Source: Patellaria atrata CBS 101060 | Taxonomy: Eukaryota > Ascomycota > Dothideomycetes > Patellariales > Patellariaceae | Reading direction: 5' to 3' | DNA length: 64,000 nt | NCBI GenBank assembly: GCA_010093705.1 | Contig: MU006113.1 | Location: 181,165-245,164, forward strand | Notes under the pieces: generated by a model | Database searches by the model: none | What the model was told of the DNA's origin: nothing | Seen by the model: the letters and a program-made list of their open reading frames with translations, nothing else | Shown: one piece after another, positions 1-12,218 of the stretch | How positions within the stretch are numbered: position 1 is the stretch's first letter | Layout of the letters: each line of letters starts with the position of its first letter | Position numbers and translations under genes: made by a program

Positions 1-984
1 GCAGTAGATTTGTTTGTATGCGCAGGTCTGACGACGAGTGAATGATTGTTCGTGTCCGGAAGCAGAGTCTTTACAGCCCCACCCGCAAGATAGACGTCCC
101 ACGGTTCTCTGATCCTCTTGGATTACCGAAATATGAGGAGTATGTAGGCGAAATAAAAAATGACGGTCTATATCGCTGATAGCTTTCAAGAGGGTGATGA
201 GTATTCGTTGGGCGATGATGTGGTTGTCCGAGCTGTAGTCAGCCAGTCAAAAAGCCAAGGGCGAGGGAACTCGTGTTGTTTAAAAAGGCTTTCGCGTCGC
301 GAGGGAACAAAGGTGGCGAGACAAGTGACTCGGAGGTTTTGACTGGCTTTGGGTCACCCTGACGATAGGCAGAGATGCTGTGATAAAGTGTGTCTTGTTG
401 TAAAATGGAGAGCACTACCGGAGTACTTTAGAAAGAAGCATGCACCGGGCTGCGGTGGAAGCAATTGCAGATTAACGATGAGGTTTGATTGCTACCGTAG
501 GTAAAAAGAGTTGCTATCGGTCCTTGGTTGTATCGTTTGGCACAACCCAAGGATGCCCGCCTGGATAAACTTGGCGTGTTTGATTATTCACTCATCAGCC
601 TTGCCGTGATCAAAATTTGGTCAAATTCTCCGCGTCACGACCGAGGCTCGGCCTGTCTCATAGCTAATATCACCAGAATAGAAAACTATCGGTGAAGAAA
701 CAAAGGTTATGTCGATAGCTTAGATCGGGTGGATAATCTTTGTTATGATTCCAGCTTGCAAAATAAACAATGCGTCACCACCGTATGCCGGAGAGGGTCT
801 GTGAAGATCGTATTATCACCCTTCCCCATGACGTAAGGATCAAATTAGACTACATTGATATTATCTACAAGAAGATTCATCATCGTCCTTTTATCGTCGG
901 ATCTCAGCATCGAGATGTCCTCCGCGGATTACTATTATTCTCATGTTGCTACCCTCCCAGTCCTGTCTCAATCCACGTGATTGC
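1..984. other. Intergenic, no gene seen
   Basis: This stretch lies beyond the 3' end of the beta-glucosidase gene. Only short open frames without recognisable domains or splice structure are present. I see no RNA gene or clear repeat in it. Confidence 0.6.
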
Positions 985-3900
985 TCAATATCCACCTAGA
1001 TCGAGGGTGTCCTCCAACAACAAGTTCCTCGAGGAGCTTCCTACATGCACAGTCTTGGGATAGTCTGTAATTACCCAATTCTGGGAGACAGTATCCCAGT
1101 TACTCAAATCTCTGCGTGTGAGGTCTGCAGAGAAGGTTACGGACTGACCGGGGCCGATGGAAAGCCTGTCGAAGTTACGTAGAACTACGCGTGGATCGTT
1201 CGGGCCACCGAGCGAGACGTACAACTGAACGATTTCCTCGCCAGTAAGTGTGCCGTTATTTGTAATAGTAGCAGTCACGGTGAATAGAACATCATAGAGC
1301 TGGGGATTGCCTCCCGGAGCACCACCAGCAGGAACTCGGGGTTGAGGAGATCCATCGGTCGCGCCTTCCGGGATGTAGTCAGATATAGGGGAGCCATAAT
1401 CAGTATGATTGTAGGATTCCTCCAGATCAGTGCTGTTGAGGTAGGGATAGATGTAAAGGGGAACACGGGTGACGTTTTCGGGGAACTGGTACTCGGACGG
1501 GTCCGTACTGAAGTTTCCAAGAACAGGCGCCGCTTTGGTAGTCCCGGTCGTGGGGGTATAAGGGCCTACTTGGTGCTTTTGAACGTTGAGGCCAGAGTAG
1601 GAAAACGTCGTATAGCTCAGGCCAAACCCGAATTCAAAGACAGGTTCTATATCTGCCTTGTCGAAGGCACGATAATCGATGAACACACCCTCCTCGAAGT
1701 TTTGCTGCGGAACAAGCCCGTTAGGTTCGTACATAACGTCAGTTTGGTAGTCCTCGCGCGAAGAACCGATCGTAAATGGAAGTTTCCCACCAGGATTAAC
1801 ACGTCCGTATAGGATATCAGCAATCGCGTTTCCAGACTGCTCGCCGGGGAGACCTGCCCAAAGGATAGCGGTGACATTTGGGTTTTCGTAGAAGCTGTTG
1901 ACCAAAACCGGACCGACCGTGTGCATAACTACGATTGTATTGTTGCAAACTGCGGTAACGTTCTGAATCAAAGCATCGCCACCTCCCCAAAGCGTCAAAT
2001 TCCTGCGATCGCCTTCATTGCCATCGTAGTTAATAAAGCCCTCGCCGCTATCAGCATTAACGAAGACGATTGCAACCGATGCCTGGGATGCCTCCGCAAT
2101 AATCTCCCCGTAGGCGTAATCGTCGGTCACTGACACGATAATACCGTAGTTTTTAAGGACCTCGTTTTGGATAGCAGTGAGCGGCGAGACAAGATAAGGA
2201 AAATCCGCAGTTCCAGAGCCCCAACCCATAGCAAGCGTTCCATTTCTACAGCCGCGATTAGGGCAGCCATTGGGTCCATAAGGAGCATCTTCGGCGTCAT
2301 TGCCGAACACTGCCGTGAAAGATTCTTTTCCAGTTAGGGGTAGTGCACCATTGACATTCTTTAAGAGCACTGTCGACCGGGCCGCTGCATCGCGGATTCT
2401 AGCACCGTGACCCTCTCGAACGTCAACATGCTCGTTGATTAATCCGTAGTTGAAGCCCACAAAAGGATGTTGATACCCGTACGTAGCCTTATTCCACGAA
2501 TTGAAGTTGGTGGGAGTATGAGCCGTATCACGTCCAACATAATAGTATGCAGCCATGATGCGAGTAACCATATCATCAAGACGCCACTCTGGGATAGTGC
2601 CATTGAGCATGGAGATGGTCAAGTTGGTCCCCCAGTAGGATAAGCCCGTATTGAAAGAGGTATCACCTGGCATAGTCATATCCAGACCGGCTAATGTAGA
2701 GCTGACACCAGCATGCTGCGCCTGCCAGTCGCTGAGGATAAATCCCTGGAAACCGAGTTCCCCTTTGAGTAGATAATTTTGTATGTAGCTATTTTGACAA
2801 CCGTAGCTGTTGTTGATCTGGTTATAAGAGCACATTATAGCTCCAGTGCCAGCACGAACAGCATCCGCGAAAGGCCAGAGATATAATTCATGCATAGTAA
2901 CATCGTCCAAGTTAGAACTCAAGCTTTCTGTGATATTGTATCCGTAACCACGGCCTTCTGGCCCTTGGCGGAAGTGTTCTTGCTCATTAGCAATGAAATG
3001 TTTCGTGCAAGCAATGACACCGGTATCTTGAATTCCACGAATGGTTTCGGCAACTGCAATGCCTGAGAGAACGGGATCTGGGCTGAAACCTGATGGACGA
3101 TATCAGCGCAATGAGCAGGATCGAAGGTACAGTAGCAGTTGCTCACCTTCCCAGTTCCTTCCGCCAGCTGGCATTCGTCCAAGCGGCCCAACTACAGGGC
3201 CAAGCATGACATCAACACCCTTCATGCGGAATTCGGTGCCCATATCGTAACCACGTTGATACCAGAGTCCTCTGTCCCATGCCGCGGCTACGGTGCCACC
3301 AGCCGTGAAAGCAGACACGCGGTCAGCTAAGTTACTTGTTAGTTACGGTGGACAGAACCTTGAAATCATTGAAGCAGGGAGAATGTAAGCATAATTTAGG
3401 GGTGTGTTTCGTTCCTTGGGTGGGGCTCTGAAGAGAGCAGATCGTTAAGGAATGAAACGGTACCGTCCAGCAGCTTTTACGTACCGAATCTGATACCCAG
3501 AGGAGAATCTTGCAGGCACAACGAATGTAAACCTAATCTAGGTACTGCACCAACATTTCCGACGCAAGCTTCGCCTTCCCAGCTGTTTATGTCAGCTATT
3601 CTTCACATTTTGCTAGTGTAAACAAATAAAGCACTTACCCGACACCAGTAGAAATGTTGACTTTTTCCACGAGGGTCAATTGACTAACAAAGTCTTGCGC
3701 CTTTCGATAAGCTTCAGCCCATCCTCCAGATCCATCTATCCATGGAGTGGGGTACTTTGGAGGGGAGGTAGCGTTGTCTAGGGTTTCATTGCTCTGATCT
3801 AAGTTAACGATGCTCGTCCTGAGTTCACATTCCTGCGAGAAACAGGCGCATAGCAAGTAGGTTAATGGAGCGAAAAAGGCAGGTAGATTAAAAGGGTTCA

Positions 3901-4019
3901 TTTATGAATATCACAAAGCAGTAATATGAAATGTCTGAAGCATTAAGGTAGAGGTTACATACAATGACTTGTGAGCGAACCAAAGTGGCTGCAAGAAACA
4001 ACGCGGAGCGAAGCTTCAT
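985..4019 (-). CDS. GH3 family beta-glucosidase, secreted
   Basis: Secreted glycoside hydrolase family 3 beta-glucosidase, which releases glucose from cellobiose and other beta-glucosides outside the cell. Proposed exons on the minus strand: 3963-4019, 3639-3832, 3485-3582, 3147-3326, 985-3089; all junctions are GT...AG and in phase, giving about 877 aa, close to the usual ~860 aa of Aspergillus-type enzymes. The first exon encodes a 19-residue start (MKLRSALFLAATLVRSQVI) that looks like a signal peptide. The mature chain has the GH3 core with PLGR, KHFIANEQEHFR and the nucleophile motif GFILSDW (Asp about residue 297), then a second GH3 domain and a C-terminal fibronectin-III-like domain with NWVITDYPKTVHVGSSSR. 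An alternative start at 3901, inside what I treat as intron 1, also reads as a signal peptide (MNPFNLPAFFAPLTYLLCAC). Family assignment is very secure; the 5' end is less so. Confidence 0.95.
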
Positions 4020-4150
4020 CGCGTCTGATTAGCGAGAGCGCCTCCCGTCCTTGGTGGTAACGATGGGCAACGAGACGAAAAGCAACAGTGGGATGAAGCG
4101 TTTCGAGACGTAGGGGAAGGAGTGAGAATGAACTTAAGTAGGAGGAACGA

Positions 4151-4160
4151 GTATTTATTT
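4151..4160 (-). promoter_or_regulatory. TATA-like element of the GH3 gene
   Basis: The minus strand reads AAATAAATAC about 130 bp upstream of the proposed ATG at 4019. Two CTGGGG hexamers fitting the CreA consensus SYGGRG lie further upstream on the minus strand (4284-4289 and 4425-4430). Carbon-catabolite repression is usual for such genes, but these short matches alone are weak evidence. Confidence 0.3.
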
Positions 4161-7100
4161 CAATAATGCGTGCGTGAGTGAGTCGCGATGGCCAAAAAGC
4201 TGGAAGAGGCTACCACGTTCGAGCAAGTAGTTGCTTCCTGCCGTGGAAAATGTCCCCAAGCTCTCCGAAGCTATTCCTGGGCTCCCCAGCCGTTTAGTCT
4301 GCACGGGTCTGCTATGACTTCAACTTTTCTCCACAAGCTAGGTGAAACTAGTCAGCGCCAACCCTTTTGAGGGCGGCGGCCTAACCCCTTTTTGAAAGAA
4401 ATCCCAAAGTCAATGGAAATGTTACCCCAGGGGTCCTCTTTGCCCAGGCATGCCAGATCAGCTTTTCACCTGTTCATCCTGCAATGACGATCACCGTTCA
4501 ATAATCATTTTGGTTCCTTATTCCCTATGCGCATAAGTGTTGACATGGCAACTCAACTCATGTTACATGGCTTTAACAAATTTGAACAGCGTCGAAGTAC
4601 AAGTTACGTGTTGGAATCTATACTCGAGTCCTCCCTGTATAAGGTAGTCATCAGTTGCGAATGATAGTCCCAAAGGCCCCTTACCTACAATCCTCTAAGA
4701 ACCGCGTACCCTTACTTCTGCAATTTCTCCTTCAGGCCCAGCGAAATCTCCTGAGGTGCTTACGGTCTCATTTCGGATGTTCCTGATGGATGGCCTGTCG
4801 TGCCTGTAGGACCAAAGGTATCGTTCACGTTACTTGACTTGGACGAGAAAATTTGTTGCATCCCCCATACACACATCCATCTGCATCCTGCACCGCCCGA
4901 GAAGCTCATGACCCCGATCAAATTTTTCTCATCTATCAGTGCGGAACGGTCGGTTCAAGATCGAAAGAAGGACATCCTTCGGCATTCTTCATTGGTCAAC
5001 ATTTAAGACTTCCGACTCCATGACTGATGTGAATAGAAGGCGATGGAGTTACTCAGAAGCGGGGTTATAGAGTAGCACGACGACGTTGTACTCGCACGGT
5101 AAAACGAGCGACAACAAGATTTCCATCAGCGCCTCATCCGTTCAGTCACGAATCATGACTGTGGTGGTAATATTCCGATCTCCCTCCGGCTTTTGAGCTT
5201 CCTGAAATGGTGTGGAGCGTTGAACATACCGCAAGCCACCCCGACATGGCCTAACTACCCCGGACGCCCCCCCTTGGCCTTGGACATATTGATTTGAACC
5301 CTTACGCCGGGAAACTGTTTCTCATCTACTCTAAGCTCCAGGATTCCATAAGCACTGTTTAATTAATCTTGTGATCCGCGTCTGGGGAACTGCTTGTTCA
5401 TCGAGCCTCCCTATGAGGAGATACCCGTGCCGTGCAATACATGTATTCCCAGTACTTCCAATAACACTGGAAACGGAAGACCAGTGGATACGGCGTGAAA
5501 AGAGCTCAATTCATGAGCTAAATCGAGGGAAAGCGGGTTACGCCTCCGAGGTACGACCATATTGCTAACGCCGCCTGCTAACCATCTATTCTTGCATCTG
5601 CGTACAGTACATCATATGTGTGTCAGACCTTTCATTCAAGATTCGAGTCGACAATCCGAGCCAGGTATTATATTACGAGACGACCTAATTCTCAACGGTC
5701 CAAGCATAATCCGAAGAACCGCATGCACGCTGCTCATGGAGTCCGATACGACTATGCTCCAACCGATCATATGGTCGCCAGCCAGGTTCTTGGGGTACCA
5801 CGGGCTTTCCAACCCAGATTAAGTTGTCTGGGATAGTACTGCTGGATTCGAGGAAAGTATGCGAATTTTGGGCTCCTTACAAGATCAGAGAGTGGGAAGA
5901 AGAGTTCGTAAGTGGAGTTTTGCTAACACAGACAACGGAAGATGAGTACTGTATACACAGTCTTCCGAACAGGTTGTCCAGAACGTTCGTTTCGAGCATC
6001 CAGTTATCAGAACTGATAGAGTCCTAGTGAGAGTCTACCTTTATCAAGAAGTTCCGTAAATGGGACCCATCAGGGCTAGAAACTATTCTCATGCACCTTC
6101 TTGTCGAGTTTTACTCTCATTCTATTAAAGTAGCCCTCCCTTTTCTTCTCTTACAGTGTCAATCTGCTTTCTTTCCAGTATTATCTGACTCTCTTTCCAG
6201 GATGTTCATGTTTCCATCTATTTACCATTTGCTTTCCTGCTAAAAGATCTTATTTTTCACCGAGTAGCATTTAGATTGCTTCTAATAGCTGTTTTGCTTT
6301 GATTCTAGTACTAGAGATTCTCCCTCTTGTCAAAAAATTATTATTTTTTTTTTTTGCTATCCATCTGTTCCCTCTCTCATCTTGCTTCTCTTTCCCCCTC
6401 ATATGTTTTTCACCCCTTAACTCACACGAAGTTGGGTGATCTGCTATGCGTACATATCAATATCCTCGTAGAAGTCATGAATCTTCCTACGCATTTCACA
6501 ATTTTGCAGTACCGGCTCACTCCAGTGAGGGACTTACAGTCAAAGATCCGGTTATATTCTTTTCCACAGCACCCGGCGTTATAAGGGATTTGGTTGGTTC
6601 TGTTTGGAGCTCTATATCCTAAGGAGATCACCGTGGACTATCCGGCAGATGTCTGAGGACTGTGATGCAAATCTCGTTTTAACTTTAAAGGAATACTTTT
6701 TCTCGGTATTGACAGAAGGTTGAGTTTTAGCGTAAAACCTTTCGAATCTGCTATTCTTTAATATTGCCTAGATCCACAAGCAGATCATTGTAATTCCTGG
6801 AGGGATAGTGTCTGGAAGGAAGATCTATCCGGTAATAATGGCATACCTACATTCTGAACGGACTGGATGAAGTCTAAGTGCGTTATGTTGATTATCCAAC
6901 GCAAATACGAACGGCCTGTGAGCACCCTTTCCTCAGTTTGATCTGATATAATTGAACGAGGCCTTGATCCTTCCTTCCCCGGCAAACCCACATCCTCGAC
7001 GGCGTAACAAGTATTCCATGAGTACCTGAAAGTTTCTCCTTGAGCATTTTTCAATATTTCACTGTCAACGGCGCCATTATCTTACGAGGGTCGGACGATC

Positions 7101-8379
7101 TTCGCTTCTGACATCACTGAAAGATATCTTGTAAGCCTCACATACCATTGTAAAAGATACCGCTGCTACGCTTAACCAATAACCGGAGGCGATGCATCAG
7201 TTTGTAATTATAAGACTGGCAGGGAGGCTTTGGACCTTAATTTCTGAGATAATCCATGGATGTCGCTATTGTAAGTACGTTCAACACCTAAGAAACTATT
7301 CTTACTGTACGGATTCAAGCAGTACTTGTGAAATAAGAGTGTCAGGGCTCGATATATATCTCTGAAACCCATTTCCCAGGTTTCTGTGCGGTCATGTGGA
7401 GGGGTCTGCTAGTACAATAACTTCCTATTCTCCACGGTCTCTTATTAGGCCTACATACGTTGCTCTTGGACTGCTGTCATATGAAGATCTCTACCATTAG
7501 TTCTTAATAGCTTCGGTATCTCTATTCTTCGGAAGGTTTCCTGCGTTCTTGGGTCCTTTCCGGTTCGGCTAGCTACTTGAGGACTATTCAGTGCCTGGCG
7601 AGGGAAATTATTAAGGGATCTTCGGTTTAGCAAAGCATTGTACCGGTCTCAAGCTTTCACTGCTCTGACAGACTCCTTGATTATGCGCTAAGCTTTGGCT
7701 CTTTAGTTTAGTTGTTACCGCCGTGAAAAGTGTCAGTGTGGGCTTGCCTAATGCTGTGTTGGCGTGAGGAGACTGGTTTTAGTTGACAGATGAGTTTATA
7801 TTCCTTATAAGAGAACTGAGAGGATCCAAATTTCACTAGAGTTGACAAGGGATAAGAACTCTAGAAGACAACGATCGATTGCGTTTAGTCAAACTTCAGT
7901 TTTGGGAAAAAGATGTCTGTTTAGTGTTTGGGTTGAACATTGGGCATACCCACTGATCACACGGTTCTTCCACCACAACTATCAAGCTCCGAAAGACCAC
8001 TATCTCCAATCCTAACGCGAAACCTTAGCAACAGATTCTACGGATAGAGTCTGCTTGGTCTCGTGGCATTTTCTCCCCTCAGGAACTTTAACGTAGCTTC
8101 TCGCTCCAAAAGGTATGCTATCCTCAATGATCTTCACTTATCTTCAATCTATGCTTTACATTCTGCTTGCGCTTTATTGGGATGAGAAGGATTTCCCTCT
8201 CAAACATTGAATCTGAGGATTTCGATAAGCTGTTAAGGGCTGTACAGGCGGCTTGATTTTACTACTCTTGGAAATTTCAGACGAGATCAATTTTATCAGA
8301 CCCTCAACTCATGTACAACATCAGCATGGTAACCGGAGAGTGCGGATTTTCTAACGTTTACTAGTAGTATCTTGACAAG
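4161..8379. other. Long AT-rich intergenic region
   Basis: About 4.2 kb without a supportable gene. Open frames are all under 90 codons, overlap one another and show no domain, signal peptide or splice pattern. There is a T-run near 6340-6354. It may be promoter plus old decayed sequence; nothing specific is recognised. Confidence 0.55.
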
Positions 8380-9303
8380 ATGGCATCAACTTCGATTATA
8401 TCACAAACACCTCGCTTAACTGGTCTCTCGCAGGAGCTCCGCGACCAGATATTTAGATCTTTGTTCCAAGATACTACCCTAACATTTGTCCTCACTGACA
8501 CCTCAAAAATTGTGCGACGAGAGATTAATACAGAAGCAAATAACTTAACGTTGTTGCGCACTTGCAAACAAATCCGCCAGGACGTGAAAGATATATGGAT
8601 CAGGAACTCTTTATTTACATTTGAAGCAGTAGGAGCACTACTCAAGGCAATGACTTCCTGGCCGGTTTATATAGTATCCAAGATTCAGGACGTGAAACTC
8701 GTCCTCAATCATTCCATGCGGCTTAGTGTCCACGCCCCATCGAAGAATACAAAGGATTCGACCAATCTAGGGACCCCGTAGGCATCGTTGAGCTTCTTGG
8801 GATATTATCCAACCTAAAACTCGAGCGGCTCATAATTCAAAACGCTGCACACCTCAGTGTAACATACCTACGAATTCAAGATCTTGTCAAGTACGGGCAC
8901 GGTTGGAGGGAGTTGCGTTACGTCAGAACTACGTCGGATCTGTTGGATTTCGACCATAGAGATCATGTAATTTGGCGTATAGGGTTGTGTCTATGCGATG
9001 GTGATGATTTCCAGAGAGAACCACAACCTGCGGCTTGGACGAAATATTTGTTAGAGAGAGATGGTCAAGAGTCAGGAAGTGTGGTGAAAGTCTACAGGAC
9101 ACGAGAAGAGAGCACTCTTAGGAGGCCCTTGGAGGCCCTTTGAGACCAATGAATGGGCTGACTTTGAGCAGCAGGCTGTGACGGGTAATGGGACTGAAGA
9201 CCAGGGGTTAATGGCGCAGGGAGAGAAGGAGAAAGCTATGATGGTAGTGGTGAAGAGAGGAAAAGACGTGGACATCAAGATAAAGCGGACTCGGGCTCGT
9301 TAG
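8380..9303 (+). pseudogene. F-box/2EXR-like gene broken by two frame changes
   Basis: The start at 8380 opens a protein whose N-terminus (LTGLSQELRDQIFRSLFQD, then LLRTCKQIRQDVKDIW) resembles the many fungal F-box or 2EXR-type proteins that begin with an L.xELRdxIf helix. The frame ends at 8781, but a protein-like frame continues from about 8740 (IEEYKGFDQSRDPVGIVELL) to 9142, and a third continues to a stop at 9301-9303 (from PFETNEWADFEQQAV). No intron of plausible size fits either junction. The second break coincides with a 10-bp tandem duplication, GGAGGCCCTT twice, at about 9120-9141; one copy fewer would keep the frame. The family link is moderate. A sequencing error at one or both sites cannot be excluded, so this is either a recent pseudogene or an assembly artefact. 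Confidence 0.6.
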
Positions 9304-10260
9304 CATCCAGACGGATTACCTTTTGTTCAGAAGGTTCCTGGAAGGGTAACCCTTCCTAATAATGGATGTCGTGCATTTGAAAAATATTGCGAGCAAATCC
9401 TGGTACAGCATCGATGCCGTCCATTTCTGAACAGAGGATATATGGCAACTGCACCGATAGAGCCTTTCTCGTTCTACATTGGGCTCGGGGGCCCCCAGTG
9501 CCACCATATTTGTGTAACGTACCCTTCCACAGCCAACTAACGATTCCCTCTCCCACTTAAAAAGTCTATCTACTAACTTTTAAAACTCCAGTGCTGGAAA
9601 TCATGTTCATGATGGGATATCTGCGATTGTTTCTTCTGATTATATCAGAAAATGCGCCACCTCCTCGACACTTCAGAAAGATCGGATCTCCTTCTCTTCA
9701 GACATCATACCGATCTTGAGCACCTTTCGTACGTCACTTTCATGCCCTGGTATCGGACGACCATTAAAATATCCTGTACAGATTCCTTACCCCGACTTCC
9801 CGACTCATCTACATTCCTAATCCATACCGGCACAGAAACAATTGGCATGGCCCGCAAAGAGGGTCTCGGCTAGATATTGGATGTTTACTCTAATTCCCAG
9901 GTGCATTTGCGATTTTTTAGCTTCAGGCGGGTTCAAAAAGTCAAGTTTGTGTACAGTAGCAGAAGTTTGATAGATGCAATAAAATTTGAACTCCATTCGT
10001 AGGCTATGACGATCCGGTAATGATGACGCTAATTCAGGGGTCTTATAAGGTGTGAAGAAATAAGATAATCCCTTGAACCCCTTACTGTTGGGATATATCT
10101 GACTGATATGGTCTATTTACTCCTATCGGGCTTAATCGGGATATGGTAAACTATCGTCTCTAGGATATTTTTACTGATATCGTATATTTGTTCCTGCCGG
10201 GCGGGATGGGTATATAGTAAACTACAAGTCCCTTACGTTACACATTACTCTCTACAAGCG
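9304..10260. other. Intergenic region with diverged tandem duplication
   Basis: No gene is seen. Two diverged copies of a ~72-bp unit lie at about 10089-10161 and 10162-10235; both contain a GGATAT...CTGATAT...TATTT...CCTGCCGGG-like order ending in TAGTAAACTA or TGGTAAACTA. The copies differ at many positions, so the duplication is old. Confidence 0.5.
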
Positions 10261-10315
10261 CCCCTATTTCCCCCTATTTCCCCCTATTTCCCCCTATTTC
10301 CCCCTATTTCCCCCT
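10261..10315. repeat. Minisatellite, 10-bp unit CCCCTATTTC
   Basis: Five perfect copies of CCCCTATTTC in a row followed by a degenerate C/T tract. It lies immediately downstream of the stop codon of the small GPI-type protein (minus strand), so it is probably in that gene's 3' UTR. Confidence 0.9.
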
Positions 10316-10347
10316 TTCCCTCTTTATCCCCTTTATCCCCGTCATAA

Positions 10348-11353
10348 TCAGAACACAACCCACCCCGCAAACCCCCAGACCCACACCACCAACACCTCCA
10401 CCAAACCCCTTCCCAAACCCCTCCCCACACCACCAGTAAACATAGGCGCAGTAAAATTCCCCACCGTCGTCGGCGTCGGCGTAGTGGTGCCGTTCTCCCT
10501 CACCCCCACAGATGCAACTTCGATCGTTGAAGCTGTAGTCGGGATGGTGGTGCTCGTCGTGGTCTCTGTAGTTAGGGAAGTACCAGGAGGGGAGGTAGAT
10601 ATGGGCGCAGAGGTGGAGGTGGAGGTGGAGAGGGGCGGGAAAAGCTCGCCGACTTGGTAGAGGGAGGCGCATTGTGGGAGTGTGAGGGTCTGTTTTGGGG
10701 TTAATTTGACGGGTTGGGTCGAGTTGGGTTGGGGATCTGTTTGATTTTCCTTTTTCTTTTTGGAGGAAGGGGTTTTTTTAAGGGGGGAGAAGTACGTTTT
10801 TGCAGCAGAAGGTATCGCGACCTCTGTCTTGGGCGCAGCGGTAGGATCGGTCGCATGCTTCTGGGGTGGGGTATTAGTTTTTTCTTTGGTTTGACTTCTT
10901 TTTGAGAATAGGGTGGGGGATTGAGCGCTGGTTTTTTTTTTCGCTTGTGGTATGTCTCAGTATCTTGGATTCAACACACCACACTGCGGTGTATATACCA
11001 GGCGTACAAAGACATCAAAATCCCGACACGGAACAGGACAATCTCCTGGGTCTGGGAAACCGGACTGAGTACTTACTCCCTCGTCCGTTGGGACAGCATG
11101 TCTGTCCCGCGCTGGGATCGTAGCAAAAGAGCGCTAGATCTGTAGACGCTTCACACGGCTCGAACGCGGATCCGCAGGCCTCCGCGCACGTTTCCCCAGA
11201 ATCGCAGGCCCCATACTGAGGGGGATAGCCGTCTTGTCGTGGCAGAAGAGCATATGGATCGTTTATGATGTTGATGTAGAAGTGTTTTGCGGGTTGGTGG
11301 TCGGATGCTGTTGCAGTCCATGTGAGGAGTGGGATGAGAAATATGGGATTCAT
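10348..11353 (-). CDS. Small cysteine-rich secreted protein, probable GPI anchor
   Basis: Function unknown. Proposed exons on the minus strand: 11077-11353, 10796-10860, 10348-10689, in phase and giving 227 aa. The N-terminus (MNPIFLIPLLTWTATAS) is a signal peptide. Residues ~45-115 hold about a dozen cysteines, including ETCAEACGSAFEPC, GQTCCPNGRG, ACDRSYRCA and TFCCKN. A Ser/Thr-rich stretch follows (STSTSTSAPISTSPPGTS onward) with potential N-glycosylation sites (ENGT, GNFT). The C-terminus is a hydrophobic tail ending GWVVF, preceded by glycines, as in a GPI-attachment signal. The layout is that of fungal cell-wall or apoplastic proteins. The second intron uses a GTACTT donor, less standard than the GTAAGT of the first. 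Gene structure is well supported by phase and cysteine continuity across the splice sites; the role is not known. Confidence 0.75.
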
Positions 11354-12211
11354 GGCTGTGCTGGTCGATGTATAGTGAAATTAAGGGTGCTGCAGAGCAT
11401 TTTACGTCTTATTCCAAGTGGTATTAGGAACTGAGGGCGGTACGATACTCCTGGAAGCGGAATCAGTTTGAATCATCATTTTCATTGAAGTTTGACCGGT
11501 CGAATGTGATTGATAACTAAACATGCATATGGCTTGCTTTTGCTCCTTATTGTTGAGGGCTTTACGTGCACGCCGTTATACTGTTGTTCTAATGTGATGT
11601 CTAATGTGATGTCTAATGTGATGTCTAATGTGATGTCTAATGTTTGCCTAATTTGCTGGGATTAGGAGAAGATTATGCCAAATCCGGCGATAACAGAGCT
11701 CCGTAAAGTGAATTATTTAGCGAAGGCGTCAATGGAGCAAGCTGACCTGTCGATCACGACAAAATTCGCAAGTTTCCAAACTCTTGAAGCTCTTCTCTGT
11801 GGTGTAATGCGAATTGTTTTGATTGGAAGATTGGGACGCGTAGCTGGTGTTGAATATTGTCTTGAACATAGATGTGGTATATAACGACCTCTTTGCAGGG
11901 GTAAATGCGCAGAACTGAATCGGGTATGTAATTCTGTTCATTATTCGCAATTCAGCTGATGTCTAACTGAAAGTATATTCACCGGTCAACAAGATTGCTG
12001 AAAAGTAAAAGGATCTACGAAATTTGAAATGTAGGATAGTAATATCGATCAAATGCGAATGTTCAAAAGTTCGCTCTGGTCTGATTCCGATATACCAGGG
12101 AAGTTTCTATCATATTACCGCCGGCCTTGAATCTGGTGTGTTCATGTTGGCTTCACTCTGAGCTATCCGGCGTTCTCATATCATTGGAAATCCGTCTGAC
12201 AGTTTTCACGC
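11354..12211. other. Intergenic between two divergent genes
   Basis: No gene is seen. This is the shared upstream region of the GPI-type protein (minus) and the membrane protein (plus). It contains the tandem repeat at 11588-11641. Confidence 0.5.
11588..11641. repeat. Tandem repeat, 12-bp unit CTAATGTGATGT
   Basis: Four exact copies of CTAATGTGATGT followed by the start of a fifth that decays (CTAATGTTTGCC). It lies ~235 bp upstream of the GPI-type gene and ~575 bp upstream of the membrane-protein gene. Confidence 0.9.
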
Positions 12212-12218
12212 ATGAGAA

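Noticed and set aside
1342-1812. 156-codon plus-strand frame
   Set aside because: Antisense shadow of the GH3 gene.
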